From: Gluconacetobacter entanii
GTDB taxonomy: Bacteria; Pseudomonadota; Alphaproteobacteria; Acetobacterales; Acetobacteraceae
Length of the DNA: 64,000 nucleotides
Assembly: GCF_003206495.1 (NCBI RefSeq)
Contig: NZ_NKUF01000002.1
Coordinates: 1 to 64,000, forward strand
Direction of reading: 5' to 3'
Shown here: piece by piece, positions 26,255-35,500 of the stretch
How the letters are laid out: each line of letters begins with the position of its first letter
Numbering within the stretch: the stretch's first letter is position 1
Position numbers and translations under genes: made by a program
The notes under the pieces: generated by a model
What the model saw: the letters and a program-made list of their open reading frames with translations, nothing else
The model's database searches: none
What the model was told of the DNA's origin: nothing

Positions 26255-27540
26255 TCCACCGTACGGTTCTGGAATGGAACACGCTACCTTATGGGTCAGG
26301 CCAGGCGGAAATCCCCCGTGACATTGCCGAACGCCTTGTGACCGTGGCGGAAAACTCCGCCATGCCCGGCGCGCTGCAAGACCAGCGCCATGGCCTGCGG
26401 GCCTGTGGCATGGTGGGGATGATTGTCGCCCCCGGCGCCGAACTGGAAATCCTGCCCAAGATCGACACGCCGCAGCAGCATGGCGCACAGGCGGTCAGCA
26501 GCATCCGCAGGCGACTGGTGCATATGCTGGCCGTGGTGCTGGACATAAACGTGGCCGATGGTGATATCGCGCATCTGGGCACACAGGAAGAAACCCTGCT
26601 GGAAGTATTGATCCGGCTGTTTTCCAGAAGGTTATCCGAGGCCGTGAAGCCCGGCCTGCCCCGACGTTATGTGGAGCAGGCCGATGACCTGCCGGCCCTG
26701 CGGGGCAGGCTGGATGTGACGCGACAGTTCAGCGTACTTGCGGTCAGCCCGCAGAAACTGGCCTGCCGTTATGATGAAATGGCATGTGACACGCCACTCA
26801 ACCAGATCATGAAAGCAGCGGTGGAGCGGCTTTTGCGCCTGTCGCGCGCGGCGGATAACCAGCGGCGGTTGCGGGAACTGGCCTTTGTCTATGCCGATGT
26901 CAGTCCGGTGGCTGTGTCGGCCCTGCGCTGGGACCGGGTAGTGCTGGACCGCACCACGACACGGTGGAAAACGCCATTGAAACTGGCGCGCCTGCTGCTG
27001 GGACAGCGGTTCCAGACGACATCAGGCGGGGTGACGCAGGGGTTTTCGCTGCTGTTTGAAATGAACGTGCTGTTTGAAAAATATATCGCCTGCCGGTTAC
27101 GTACGGCCCTGGCGGGAACGGGCCTGCATGCCGCCGCCCAGAAGGGCAGGCGATATGCCCTGTATACGCCGGAGGAAAAGGGCGTATTCCAGACCATTCC
27201 CGACATTCTGATCAAACGTGGCAATGCCATCGTGCAGATCGTGGATACCAAATGGAAATGCCTTGCCCGGCAGGATGATGATCCCAGGCAGGGGGTCAGC
27301 CAGGCTGATATCTATCAGATGATGGCATATGCCAGGATTTATGACTGTCCACGCCTGATGCTGCTTTATCCGCACCATGCGGGACTTGGCGTGGATCCGG
27401 TGTGCAATACGCATTATATCGCAACGCCGTCCGGGCCTGATGTGCTGGAGGTCGCAACGATAGACATATCGGACAATGCAGCCCTATTGCGCAACCTGCG
27501 GACGTTGTGTGCAGACGGCGAAACCGGGTCACCGCTGTAA
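26251..27540 (+). CDS. mcrC: McrC nuclease subunit
   Basis: A 429-residue partner nuclease. The N-terminal half (about 1-170) is the McrB-contacting region typical of McrC, and the C-terminal half is a PD-(D/E)XK nuclease: P317-D318 in TIPDILI, then D332-T-K334 in IVDTKWK, with the supporting SQADIYQMMAYA helix after it. All catalytic residues are present, so it should cut. ATGA overlap with mcrB implies coupled translation. The stop is 94 bases from a tRNA gene on the other strand, a common place for defence genes, although no integrase is seen. Confidence 0.9.
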   Translation: MIHRTVLEWNTLPYGSGQAEIPRDIAERLVTVAENSAMPGALQDQRHGLRACGMVGMIVAPGAELEILPKIDTPQQHGAQAVSSIRRRLVHMLAVVLDINVADGDIAHLGTQEETLLEVLIRLFSRRLSEAVKPGLPRRYVEQADDLPALRGRLDVTRQFSVLAVSPQKLACRYDEMACDTPLNQIMKAAVERLLRLSRAADNQRRLRELAFVYADVSPVAVSALRWDRVVLDRTTTRWKTPLKLARLLLGQRFQTTSGGVTQGFSLLFEMNVLFEKYIACRLRTALAGTGLHAAAQKGRRYALYTPEEKGVFQTIPDILIKRGNAIVQIVDTKWKCLARQDDDPRQGVSQADIYQMMAYARIYDCPRLMLLYPHHAGLGVDPVCNTHYIATPSGPDVLEVATIDISDNAALLRNLRTLCADGETGSPL

Positions 27541-27633
27541 CGGGATGCGCCATTGTGTCGGGATGGGCATGATGCACTCCCCCCGGCGGGAAGCCGGCTT
27601 CTGGACCGGTTGGAATGACATGGGAATGTATGG

Positions 27634-27940
27634 TGGTGTCCGCGGCGGGATTCGAACCCACGGCCCCAGGATTCATCCCACTTCGGCTTTCGCCGCCGCC
27701 ACCGGATGATGACGTTCGTGGTCTGGACTGTCCCTTCGCCATGGACCCGCCAGCGGGTCGGTAGGCGCTGCCCATCCAGTCTCTACACCTTCCCGGCACG
27801 GGGCCGGGCTTGGCTCGGGATTGGCACGGCATTCTGCCAGAGCGTTCCCCGAATTTGAGCAGATCCGTCACGTGGTTTCCCGTCGTGACGCCCAATTGCT
27901 ACCAGGAATCCTGTGCTCTATCCTGCTGAGCTACGCGGAC
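27634..27940 (-). tRNA. tRNA-Arg(CCU) interrupted by a group I intron
   Basis: Exon 1 (27904-27940) folds as acceptor GTCCGCG, a D arm with GCTC/GAGC, anticodon stem CAGGA and loop TTCCT. Exon 2 (27634-27673) continues with AA, stem TCCTG, variable loop GGGCC, T arm with TTCGAAT, acceptor CGCGGAC, discriminator A and encoded CCA. Joined, the anticodon loop is TT-CCT-AA, giving anticodon CCU (arginine, AGG). The 230-base gap lies directly after the anticodon. A scan that expects an unbroken tRNA would miss this gene. Confidence 0.93.
27674..27903 (-). ncRNA. Group I self-splicing intron in tRNA-Arg(CCU)
   Basis: The intron begins after a T (needed for the U-G pair at the 5' splice site) and ends in G, both group I rules. 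On the minus strand the conserved core strings appear in order: AATCCCGAGCCAAGC (Q-like), GTGTAGAGACTGGATGGGCAG-type R element starting near 27790, and AAGGGACAGTCC (S-like) near 27735. This matches the small IC3-type introns known in bacterial tRNA anticodon loops, including Agrobacterium tRNA-Arg(CCU). It is too short for a homing endonuclease and has no supported reading frame. Confidence 0.9.
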
Positions 27941-28000
27941 ATACACCCGACCTTATGTAGCGGAGGGACGGGGCAGGGGCAAGCGGCAATATGGCCGCCC

Positions 28001-29020
28001 CTAGCGCTGTCGCGCCATGATCCGCGCCTGTGCCGCAAGGCGTGCGACATGGCGCTTGCACAGCACGATATCAGGGCTGCCGGTCTGCTTGCACTCCAGT
28101 TCAAGCTGCTGCGTCCACACCGCCGCCTGCATCAGGGCATCCGCGCTCCAGATCGCGACGGCGCGGCCAAAGGCTTCGGTGCGCTTGAAAAAGACCTGGG
28201 GCCACAGCGCGGACATTGCCTCCGCCCGGCCCTGTCCCGCATCCATCGCCAGACGCACCCGCCGCAGCCTGTGGATGTGCGACAGCAGCGCGCGCGCGGC
28301 GCCAATCGGGTTCATGCGATCGGTATTCATGGCGCGTTCGATCGCAAGGTCCGCCCCCGCCCGGTCGCCCACCATCGCGGCAAAGGCCGCATCCTCCAGC
28401 GACACACTCGCCGCATCGCCAATGCAGGCCTGCACGTCCTCATGCGTCAGTCGCCCGCCCTGTCCCGCGAACAGGAACAGCTTTTCCACCTCCGCACGGG
28501 TGGCGGCGCGATCGGGGCTTGCGCGTTCGGCGAACCATGACAGCGCATCGGGGTCGATCTGCACCCCCTGTTCGGAAAGCATCTGGCGGATGCTGGCCTC
28601 CAGCGCGCGCCCTTCCTCGGGGTAGCAGGCAATGACGGCGCAGTCCTTCGCCTTTTCCAGCAGCGCACGTAACTTGGAGCGGGATTCAAGCCCCGGCGCC
28701 TCGATGATCAGCAGCGTATCGGTCCGGGTTGCAAGGCACTCCTTGACCAGTCCCGTCAGGCCATCGCGCCCTTCGCGCACCCAGACGACGCGGCGCCCGC
28801 CCACCAGTGACAGGGCGGTACATTCCTCCACCATGCGGTCGTGCGCGTCGCGGCCAAGGATGGCGACACGGAACGGGTCATCAAGGTCGGGCGTAATGAC
28901 CTGCGCCGCCTGGGTCGCGCGTTCGCGGATCAGGCCCGCATCCTCCCCATGCAGCAGCACGATGCGCCACGCGCCGGGATCGCGCAGGGTGGCGGCGACT
29001 GAACGCGCACTGATCTTCAC
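28001..29020 (-). CDS. holA: DNA polymerase III subunit delta
   Basis: A 339-residue clamp-loader subunit that opens the beta sliding clamp. Typical features are the IVLLHGEDAGLIRERA start, the AILGRDAHDRMVEECTALSLVGGRRVVWVRE segment that holds the clamp-contacting helix, and the C-terminal collar region (MNPIGAARALLSHIHRLRRV, SALWPQVFFKR). It is the last gene of DUF3576-leuS-lptE-holA, a common alphaproteobacterial order. Confidence 0.93.
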   Translation of the reverse strand: MKISARSVAATLRDPGAWRIVLLHGEDAGLIRERATQAAQVITPDLDDPFRVAILGRDAHDRMVEECTALSLVGGRRVVWVREGRDGLTGLVKECLATRTDTLLIIEAPGLESRSKLRALLEKAKDCAVIACYPEEGRALEASIRQMLSEQGVQIDPDALSWFAERASPDRAATRAEVEKLFLFAGQGGRLTHEDVQACIGDAASVSLEDAAFAAMVGDRAGADLAIERAMNTDRMNPIGAARALLSHIHRLRRVRLAMDAGQGRAEAMSALWPQVFFKRTEAFGRAVAIWSADALMQAAVWTQQLELECKQTGSPDIVLCKRHVARLAAQARIMARQR

Positions 29021-29044
29021 GGTCGGGGTTTCACTGGCTGACGT

Positions 29045-29842
29045 TCACTGGCTGGTGCCGTTGCCGCCAATGCTGACACTGTCGGGGCTGTCGCTCCCGA
29101 CGCTGACGGAGGTGCCCACGTCATCATCGTTCAGTTGTGAATTCGACCGCCCGGTGGCAAGCGCCGGCAGGCCATCCGCGCCGGGACGCTGCGATGGCAT
29201 CTGGTTGCTGCTGGTGGCGTTGGGGGTCGAATCGGGATCGATGTAGCGTGGCTGGTTCTGCTCCGCATCGGTCCCGTCGGTCGCGGGCTTGGCATGGGTG
29301 CGGAACCACACGCCAACCTGCTGGGTGATCTGCTCGGCCATGTTCTTGGCCACGCGGGTGCGCACGGTTTCCAGGTTCAGCGACAGGGCGAAATACTGTT
29401 CATACGTATTGTTGACGCCGTCGATGATGTTCGCATCCCCTTCGGCCAGCAGGCGCGGGCTGGCGCTGATGGTATAAAGCTGCCAGTGGGCAAAGGCGGT
29501 GGTGCGCGTGCGCCCGCTGGTATTGTCGGAGTGGATGTCCACCGCCTCGTTCATCATGTAGGTGCGGATGCGCAGGCTGTAGCGGGTCGGGTTTTCAGGC
29601 CCGGCCCCCCCAAGGTCCTGTTGCAGGAACTGGCGCAACTGCTGCCCGTAACGCTCCGTGATGCGCGGGACATAGACCTGCTGCAGTTCGGCGGCCACGT
29701 CCGTCACGGTGGCCTTGCCGTCCGGGCCGATATGCTTTCCGGTCGTCTGGTACATGGGCGAGAAGCCACACCCGCCCATCGCGGCCACAAGGGCGGCCGC
29801 GAAAAGCGTGGGTGCGGCGCGACGACACGAAAAGCGTTTCAT
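29045..29842 (-). CDS. lptE: LPS-assembly lipoprotein LptE
   Basis: A 265-residue outer-membrane lipoprotein that plugs the LptD barrel during LPS export. The lipobox MGGCGF places the lipidated cysteine near residue 25, followed by FSPMYQ as in LptE/RlpB. The conserved core ends near residue 185; the remaining 80 residues are Ser, Asp, Asn and Gln-rich and low in complexity, longer than the usual protein. It starts four bases after the leuS stop. Confidence 0.88.
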   Translation of the reverse strand: MKRFSCRRAAPTLFAAALVAAMGGCGFSPMYQTTGKHIGPDGKATVTDVAAELQQVYVPRITERYGQQLRQFLQQDLGGAGPENPTRYSLRIRTYMMNEAVDIHSDNTSGRTRTTAFAHWQLYTISASPRLLAEGDANIIDGVNNTYEQYFALSLNLETVRTRVAKNMAEQITQQVGVWFRTHAKPATDGTDAEQNQPRYIDPDSTPNATSSNQMPSQRPGADGLPALATGRSNSQLNDDDVGTSVSVGSDSPDSVSIGGNGTSQ

Positions 29843-29845
29843 CGG

Positions 29846-32488
29846 TTATTTCGCAACCACGAAATTGACGATGCGCCCCGGCACGTAAATGCGCTTGACG
29901 ATCCGCGTACCCTCCAGCAGGCGTGCGACGTTGGGTTCGGCCTCTGCCCGGGCGATGACATCGTCCTTGGGCAGGTCGGGGGCCACCGCGATCGTGCCGC
30001 GCAGCTTGCCCATGATCTGCACCGCGATCGTGACCTCGCTTGCGGCCAGCAGGTCGGCCTCCGCCTTTGGCCAGGCGCGTTCGACCACCGGCCTGCCCGC
30101 GGGATCCAGCAGCGCCATCATCGCTTCGGCCTGGTGCGGCACCATCGGCGCGCACAGCAGCGCCAGCGTCGTCGCCGCCTCGCGCCGGGCAAAGGCGATG
30201 CCGTCCTCTTCCGCGTGCTTTTCCGCATCGGCCAGCGCGCTGGTCAGTTCATGCAGGCGCGCAACCGCGACATTGGGGCTGAAACCCTCCAGCGCCTCGG
30301 TCACGGCGGCGATGGTGCGGTGGGTGGCACGGCGCAGCGTATCGGCGGCCTTTGCAACCTGCGCGGGGCAGGAGACGTCGGCGGGGACCTGTGCCGCCAC
30401 GCCGCGCACGACGCGGAACAGGCGCTGCAGGAAGCGCGCGGCCCCGGCGACGCCGGATTCCGTCCATTCCATGTCGCGTTCCGGCGGGCTGTCCGACAGG
30501 ACGAACCAGCGCGCCGTATCCGCACCAAAACGCTCGATGATCGTCACGGGGGCGACGGTGTTGCGCTTGGACTTGGACATCTTTTCCACGCGGCCGACCG
30601 TGACCGGCGCACCCGTGTCGCGGCGGGTCGCACCCGTGGCCGTACGCTCGACCTCGTCGGGATACAGCCAGTTGCCATCCGCATCGCGGTAGCTTTCGTG
30701 GTTGACCATGCCCTGCGTGAACAGGCCCGCGAACGGTTCATCCACGTTCAGGTGCCCGGTTTCATGCATGGCGCGGGTGAAGAAGCGGGCATAGAGCAGG
30801 TGCAGGATCGCATGTTCGATCCCGCCGATATACTGGTCCACCGGCAGCCACCCGTCCGCGGCCGCGACCACGGTGGGCTGTGGCGCATGCGGCGCGGTGA
30901 AGCGGGCGAAATACCACGAACTGTCCACGAACGTGTCGCAGGTATCCGTCTCCCGCGTGGCGGGCTTTTGGCATTTGGGGCAGGCGACATGCTTCCATGT
31001 CGGGTGGTGCTCCAGGGGGTTGCCCGGACGGTCGAACGTCACGTCCTCGGGCAGGACGACCGGAAGCTGGTCATCGGGTACCGGCACCGCCCCGCAGGAG
31101 TCGCAATGGATGATGGGGATGGGGCAGCCCCAGTAGCGCTGGCGCGAGATGCCCCAGTCACGCAGGCGCCAGTTGACCACGCCGCGCCCGACGCCCAGGC
31201 CTTCAAGCCGTGCGATCGCTTCCTTCTTCGCCGTGGCGATGTCGAGACCGTCGAGGAAGGCGGAATTGAACAGCGTGCCCTGCCCGTCGGTCGCCCTGTC
31301 GGTGACGGTGAAGGTCTGCGGGTCCGCATCGGGGGGCAGGATGACGGGGATGAAGGGCAGGCGGTACTTGTTGGCAAAATCAAGGTCGCGCTGATCCCCG
31401 CAGGGACAGCCGAACACCGCACCCGTGCCGTAATCCATCAGCACGAAATTCGCGATCCAGACCGGGAACGATCTGTCCGGCATGAACGGGTGCGACACAC
31501 GCAGGCCGGTATCGAACCCGCGCTTTTCCGCCGTCTCGATCGCCTCTTCCGAGGTGCCGAGGCGATGGCATTCCGCGATGAATTCGGCGGCCTTCGCATT
31601 CTTTGCCGCGACCTTCGCCGCCAGCGGGTGGTCGGCCGCGATGGCAAGGAACGACATCCCGAACAGCGTGTCGGGACGGGTGGTGAACACCTCCACCGAA
31701 TCAAGGTCCACGTCGAACCCTGCGGGCGGTTCATGCAGGCCGAAGCGCACGCGTGCGCCCTCCGACCGGCCGATCCAGCGTTCCTGCATCGTGCGCACCC
31801 GTTCGGGCCAGCGCGGCAGGTGCGACAGCCCATCGAGAAGCTGCGGCGCGAATTTCGTGATCTTCAGGAACCACTGCGAAAGCTGCTTCTGCTCGATCAG
31901 CGCGCCGGAGCGCCAGCCGCGACCGTCCACGACCTGTTCGTTCGCCAGCACGGTATTGTCCACCGGGTCCCAGTTGACCCAGCTTTCGCGCCGTTCCACC
32001 AGGCCTGCCGCCAGCATGTCAAGGAACAGCTTCTGCTGCTTGCCATAGTAATCCGGCAGGCAGGTCGCGATCTCGCGGTCCCAGTTGAAGGAGAAGCCAA
32101 GCTGCTTGAGTGTCGTGCACATGGCCGCGATGTTGTCCATCGTCCACTTGCCCGGATGCACGCCACGTTCCCGCGCCGCATTTTCCGCAGGCAGGCCGAA
32201 CGCGTCCCAGCCCATCGGGTGCAGGACGCTGAACCCCTGCGCCCGCTTGTAGCGCGCAACCACATCGCCCAGCGTGTAGTTGCGGACATGTCCCATGTGA
32301 AGCTGCCCCGAAGGATAGGGGAACATCTCCAGCACATAATATTTGGGCCGGTCGGCGGGGGGGACGTCGGGCACGTCGAAGACGCCGCTGCGTTCCCACC
32401 GCTCCTGCCACAGCGGTTCGGCCGTGGCGAAGTCATAGGCGGGGGTGGCGGGATCGGCGGGAGTCTTGGGATCGGTCATCTTGGTCAT
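29846..32488 (-). CDS. leuS: Leucyl-tRNA synthetase
   Basis: An 880-residue class I synthetase charging tRNA-Leu. The HIGH motif is HMGH in [20 protein letters not shown] is intact in [11 protein letters not shown], and the editing domain ([11 protein letters not shown], with the [12 protein letters not shown] stretch) lies between. The zinc-like cysteines HCDSCGA and CPKCQK are present. The ATG at 32488 gives the normal N-terminus. It lies within the DUF3576-leuS-lptE-holA operon. Confidence 0.97.
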   Translation of the reverse strand: MTKMTDPKTPADPATPAYDFATAEPLWQERWERSGVFDVPDVPPADRPKYYVLEMFPYPSGQLHMGHVRNYTLGDVVARYKRAQGFSVLHPMGWDAFGLPAENAARERGVHPGKWTMDNIAAMCTTLKQLGFSFNWDREIATCLPDYYGKQQKLFLDMLAAGLVERRESWVNWDPVDNTVLANEQVVDGRGWRSGALIEQKQLSQWFLKITKFAPQLLDGLSHLPRWPERVRTMQERWIGRSEGARVRFGLHEPPAGFDVDLDSVEVFTTRPDTLFGMSFLAIAADHPLAAKVAAKNAKAAEFIAECHRLGTSEEAIETAEKRGFDTGLRVSHPFMPDRSFPVWIANFVLMDYGTGAVFGCPCGDQRDLDFANKYRLPFIPVILPPDADPQTFTVTDRATDGQGTLFNSAFLDGLDIATAKKEAIARLEGLGVGRGVVNWRLRDWGISRQRYWGCPIPIIHCDSCGAVPVPDDQLPVVLPEDVTFDRPGNPLEHHPTWKHVACPKCQKPATRETDTCDTFVDSSWYFARFTAPHAPQPTVVAAADGWLPVDQYIGGIEHAILHLLYARFFTRAMHETGHLNVDEPFAGLFTQGMVNHESYRDADGNWLYPDEVERTATGATRRDTGAPVTVGRVEKMSKSKRNTVAPVTIIERFGADTARWFVLSDSPPERDMEWTESGVAGAARFLQRLFRVVRGVAAQVPADVSCPAQVAKAADTLRRATHRTIAAVTEALEGFSPNVAVARLHELTSALADAEKHAEEDGIAFARREAATTLALLCAPMVPHQAEAMMALLDPAGRPVVERAWPKAEADLLAASEVTIAVQIMGKLRGTIAVAPDLPKDDVIARAEAEPNVARLLEGTRIVKRIYVPGRIVNFVVAK

Positions 32489-32507
32489 CGGGTCCGGGCG
32501 CGAGGTG

Positions 32508-33032
32508 TTAGTTCTTGTGGCCGCTATCGGCACGCAACTGGCGCGCACGGGTCAGGATCTTGGAGGTGATGTCGGACACCGTATTGGCGGCGACGGGGGT
32601 ATCGACCCACTGGTTGTCCTGCAGCACCTGGCGGAAGACGGACACGCGCACCGCGTCGGAACGCAGGTTGCTCGACAGGATGAAGCAGGTGATCTTGAAG
32701 CGTTCGTTCTGCGTGGCGGGGGGCGTGTACCAGTCCGTCAGGATGACACCGCCAAGCGCATCGGCAGAGGCGAACGGCATGAACGACAGCGTATCGATCG
32801 CCCCGCGCCACAGATAGGCGTTGACGCCGCTTTTCGCCAGTTGGTCGTTGCCGCCGGTGGCCCCACGGTCTTCCTTCAGCAGCTTGTTCTGCGGCCGGGC
32901 GAGGCCGGTGCTGTCATGCGGGCCTGTCGAACACGCGCCAAGCAGCGTGCCAAGCATCAGGACCGGCAGTCCCGTGCGCAGGATGCGGCGGGAGGTCGGG
33001 CGAAGGGCGGAAGTTGGCGGACGAAGGGTCAT
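32508..33032 (-). CDS. DUF3576 lipoprotein
   Basis: A 174-residue protein with a signal peptide ending in a lipobox (LLGACS) and a core ([34 protein letters not shown]) that is diagnostic of the alphaproteobacterial DUF3576 family. It is encoded just before leuS and lptE, which suggests a role in outer-membrane biogenesis, but no function is known. The ATG at 33032 precedes the signal peptide; the open frame extends further without family sequence. Confidence 0.85.
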   Translation of the reverse strand: MTLRPPTSALRPTSRRILRTGLPVLMLGTLLGACSTGPHDSTGLARPQNKLLKEDRGATGGNDQLAKSGVNAYLWRGAIDTLSFMPFASADALGGVILTDWYTPPATQNERFKITCFILSSNLRSDAVRVSVFRQVLQDNQWVDTPVAANTVSDITSKILTRARQLRADSGHKN

Positions 33033-33397
33033 GATGCCTCTATGGACGCCGGGGATGGGCCCCGCATGTGGTATTTCGGCCCCGTGTGTCGCGCATCCCG
33101 CCACGATGTGTCCGGACGAACGGCCACGGTCCTGCCTGCTATCGATATGCGTCCTTCATATCCCGCCGCGCCGGTCCCGCCAAGTCACGCGGCGACCTTT
33201 CTGTGTCACCATCGTGACGGCGCGGCATGCCCCGCATGGGCACGGGTCATGGCACCGGGGCGCCGATGGTAGTACCTATCGGATCGTAAACGCCCCGGAT
33301 GCGGGGCATCGGAACATGCGTGCGCCATGCAATGCGTGACATGGGCGCGCCGGGGGAGGGCCTGCGGGCAGGGACAGGCAGGGTGCGGGAGAAAGCA

Positions 33398-35500
33398 GTG
33401 CGACAGACATTCATCATATCGCGGGTCACCCGGTTCATGGCGCGGGTGGCGACATGGGCCGGGGGACGGGCGGGGACGACCCTGACCGGGGCTGTCGCGG
33501 CGATTGCGATGATGTTCCCGCCGGTGCGTCCCCCCTGGCCGGTCCTGTTGCCCGGGGCGTCCGCATGGGCCGCCGTGCCCGCGAACGCCGCCGCGACGCG
33601 CGCCGCCGACATGGTCGCACGCATGCGGCCGGAGGAGAAACTGTCGGTCCTGCGCGCCGCCCCCGCCCCGCTTGGCGGTGCGTCTGCGGGCGAGGGCGCG
33701 GGACTGCTGACATGGCCGGGTGTTGCGCGCCTTGGCCTGCCCGCCCTGCGGATGGGCAGTTTCGCCAGCCCGGACCCCACCGATCCCGCCATGCCGCAAC
33801 TGCCCTTTCTTGCCCTTGCCGCAGGCTGGGACCCGGTGCTGGCCCATCGTGCGGGCGCGCTGCGGGCGCGGGACGAATGGGCGCGCGGGCGGGCGATGGT
33901 GCGGGTGGGGGGCGTGGACCTGCTGCCATCGGGCCGGCTGCTCGCGGGGGAGGACCCGATGCTGGCGGGGACGATGGCGGGGATGGTCGCCTCGGGCCTG
34001 ATGGGGGGGCATGTGGTTCCGGTCTTCGCCTCCCTCCGCGCGGAGGAGCAGGGACGCGGTGACGGGGTGGTCGCCCTGCCCGCCACGCTGCCCGTCCCGG
34101 CGGGGCGGTATATGGACGGCAGCCTGATGGGCCTGTCCATCGCGCTGGCTACCGCGCATGGGGGGGCGATCGCATGCGGGGGCATGCATGCGTGTGGCGC
34201 GCTGTCGGGACTGTCCACCATCGTGCGCGACCACTGGCGCTTTGGCGGCATGCTGATGGCGATGCCCGGCGCGCTGTCGGGGACGGATGCCAATGCGCCC
34301 GCCGCCGTGGCCGATGGCGTGGACCTGGAACAGTCACTCGGGCTGGAGGACGGGATCTATGCTACGCCCCTGCGTCGCGCGGTGGCGACGGGGGCGGTGC
34401 CGGCCGCCCGGATCGACCAGATGGCGCAGCATGTCCTGACGTCGCTGTATGGTACCGGCATCCTTGACCATCCCCCGTCCTTCAACCGTGACACGAAGCC
34501 CCCGCCAGCGTCCGATACCCTGTCGGTGGCGGGGCTGATGGCCGATATCGGGGCGGAGGGCATGGTCCTTTTGCAGAATGAAAATCAGGTCCTGCCGCTT
34601 GATGACCGCAGCGGGCCGGTGCTGCTGCTGGCGACGCAGGCGTTGCAGCGGCCGCTTGCGGCACTTGCGGCGGCGCTGGGGCATGACGGGATCAGGGTCA
34701 GCACGGCCATCGTCCGGCCCGACGGGACGCCACCGCCACAGGCCGCGCAGGTGGCGCGTGCCGTGATGCTGACGGACCGTGACGCGGACAATGCGTTCAT
34801 CACGGCGCTGGCCGACCTTGGCGGGCATGTCGTCACCATCATGATGTCCGACAGCCCCGATCGCGCGATGCCGTGGCTCGACGTGGTGGACAGCGTGATA
34901 CAGGCCTGGTCATGGCATGATGAATATGCCGCCCCGCTGGCGGCGATGCTGACGGGAACGCGCGATTTCACCGGCCACCTGCCAATGACGTTTACCGGCG
35001 GCCTCTATCCCCCCGGCATGGCGTATGCCGATTACCATGCGTTCGAACGCGCCCATGTGGCACCGCTGTTCCCCTTCGGCTATGGCCTGTCGGTTGCAGG
35101 TGGCGTGTCCTATGGCGATGTGCACGTCAGCCGCGAGGATGCGACGCACCTGAACGTGACCTTCACCCTGACCGATACGGCCGACCATCCCGTCCGCGCG
35201 GTGGCGCAGCTTTACATGACCCCCCCGGCGGAGGCCGGCGGCGTCAAGCGCCTGGTGGGATGGCGCAGCGTCACGTTGACGCCCGGGCATGTCACCCATG
35301 TCACCATTCCCGTGGACCCGCACCTGCTGGGACAGTGGGATGCGGGTGCGGGGGCATGGATGGTGCCGGCGTGGACCTATACGTTCGCGGTGGGGGGATC
35401 TTCGGTCATGCTGGTGCATCAGGCCAGCGTGCACCTGCCCGCGCTGCACGTGGCCGCCACGCTGGAAAACCTGCCCGCGCCTACATCCCCGGGCGAATGA
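33398..35500 (+). CDS. GH3-family protein lacking the catalytic nucleophile motif
   Basis: A 700-residue exported protein with the glycoside hydrolase family 3 layout: a barrel-like half, an alpha/beta sandwich half (MADIGAEGMVLLQNENQVLPL) and a C-terminal fibronectin-III-like domain after FPFGYGLS. The GTG at 33398 has GGGAGA five bases upstream and begins a long signal region ending SAWAA. The motif that normally reads ILR-EWGF-G-V-SDW appears as TIVRDHWRFGGMLMAMPGAL: the Asp nucleophile is gone, and the KH(F/Y) stretch is missing. It is probably an inactive homologue, perhaps a binding or structural protein. Confidence 0.75.
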   Translation: MRQTFIISRVTRFMARVATWAGGRAGTTLTGAVAAIAMMFPPVRPPWPVLLPGASAWAAVPANAAATRAADMVARMRPEEKLSVLRAAPAPLGGASAGEGAGLLTWPGVARLGLPALRMGSFASPDPTDPAMPQLPFLALAAGWDPVLAHRAGALRARDEWARGRAMVRVGGVDLLPSGRLLAGEDPMLAGTMAGMVASGLMGGHVVPVFASLRAEEQGRGDGVVALPATLPVPAGRYMDGSLMGLSIALATAHGGAIACGGMHACGALSGLSTIVRDHWRFGGMLMAMPGALSGTDANAPAAVADGVDLEQSLGLEDGIYATPLRRAVATGAVPAARIDQMAQHVLTSLYGTGILDHPPSFNRDTKPPPASDTLSVAGLMADIGAEGMVLLQNENQVLPLDDRSGPVLLLATQALQRPLAALAAALGHDGIRVSTAIVRPDGTPPPQAAQVARAVMLTDRDADNAFITALADLGGHVVTIMMSDSPDRAMPWLDVVDSVIQAWSWHDEYAAPLAAMLTGTRDFTGHLPMTFTGGLYPPGMAYADYHAFERAHVAPLFPFGYGLSVAGGVSYGDVHVSREDATHLNVTFTLTDTADHPVRAVAQLYMTPPAEAGGVKRLVGWRSVTLTPGHVTHVTIPVDPHLLGQWDAGAGAWMVPAWTYTFAVGGSSVMLVHQASVHLPALHVAATLENLPAPTSPGE

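Noticed and set aside
27296..27895. Minus-strand frame across the tRNA and intron
   Set aside because: It crosses mcrC, the tRNA and intron; the intron's conserved RNA core explains the sequence, and no homing endonuclease motif is present.
24191..27940. A genomic island or prophage integrated at the tRNA gene
   Set aside because: The defence locus next to a tRNA is suggestive, but there is no integrase, no direct repeat of the tRNA end that I could see, and the genes on both sides are ordinary.
29294..32569. A 1091-codon plus-strand frame antisense to leuS and lptE
   Set aside because: It is the mirror of GC-rich coding DNA; the minus strand encodes an unmistakable leucyl-tRNA synthetase, and the antisense product is His/Arg-rich with no domain.
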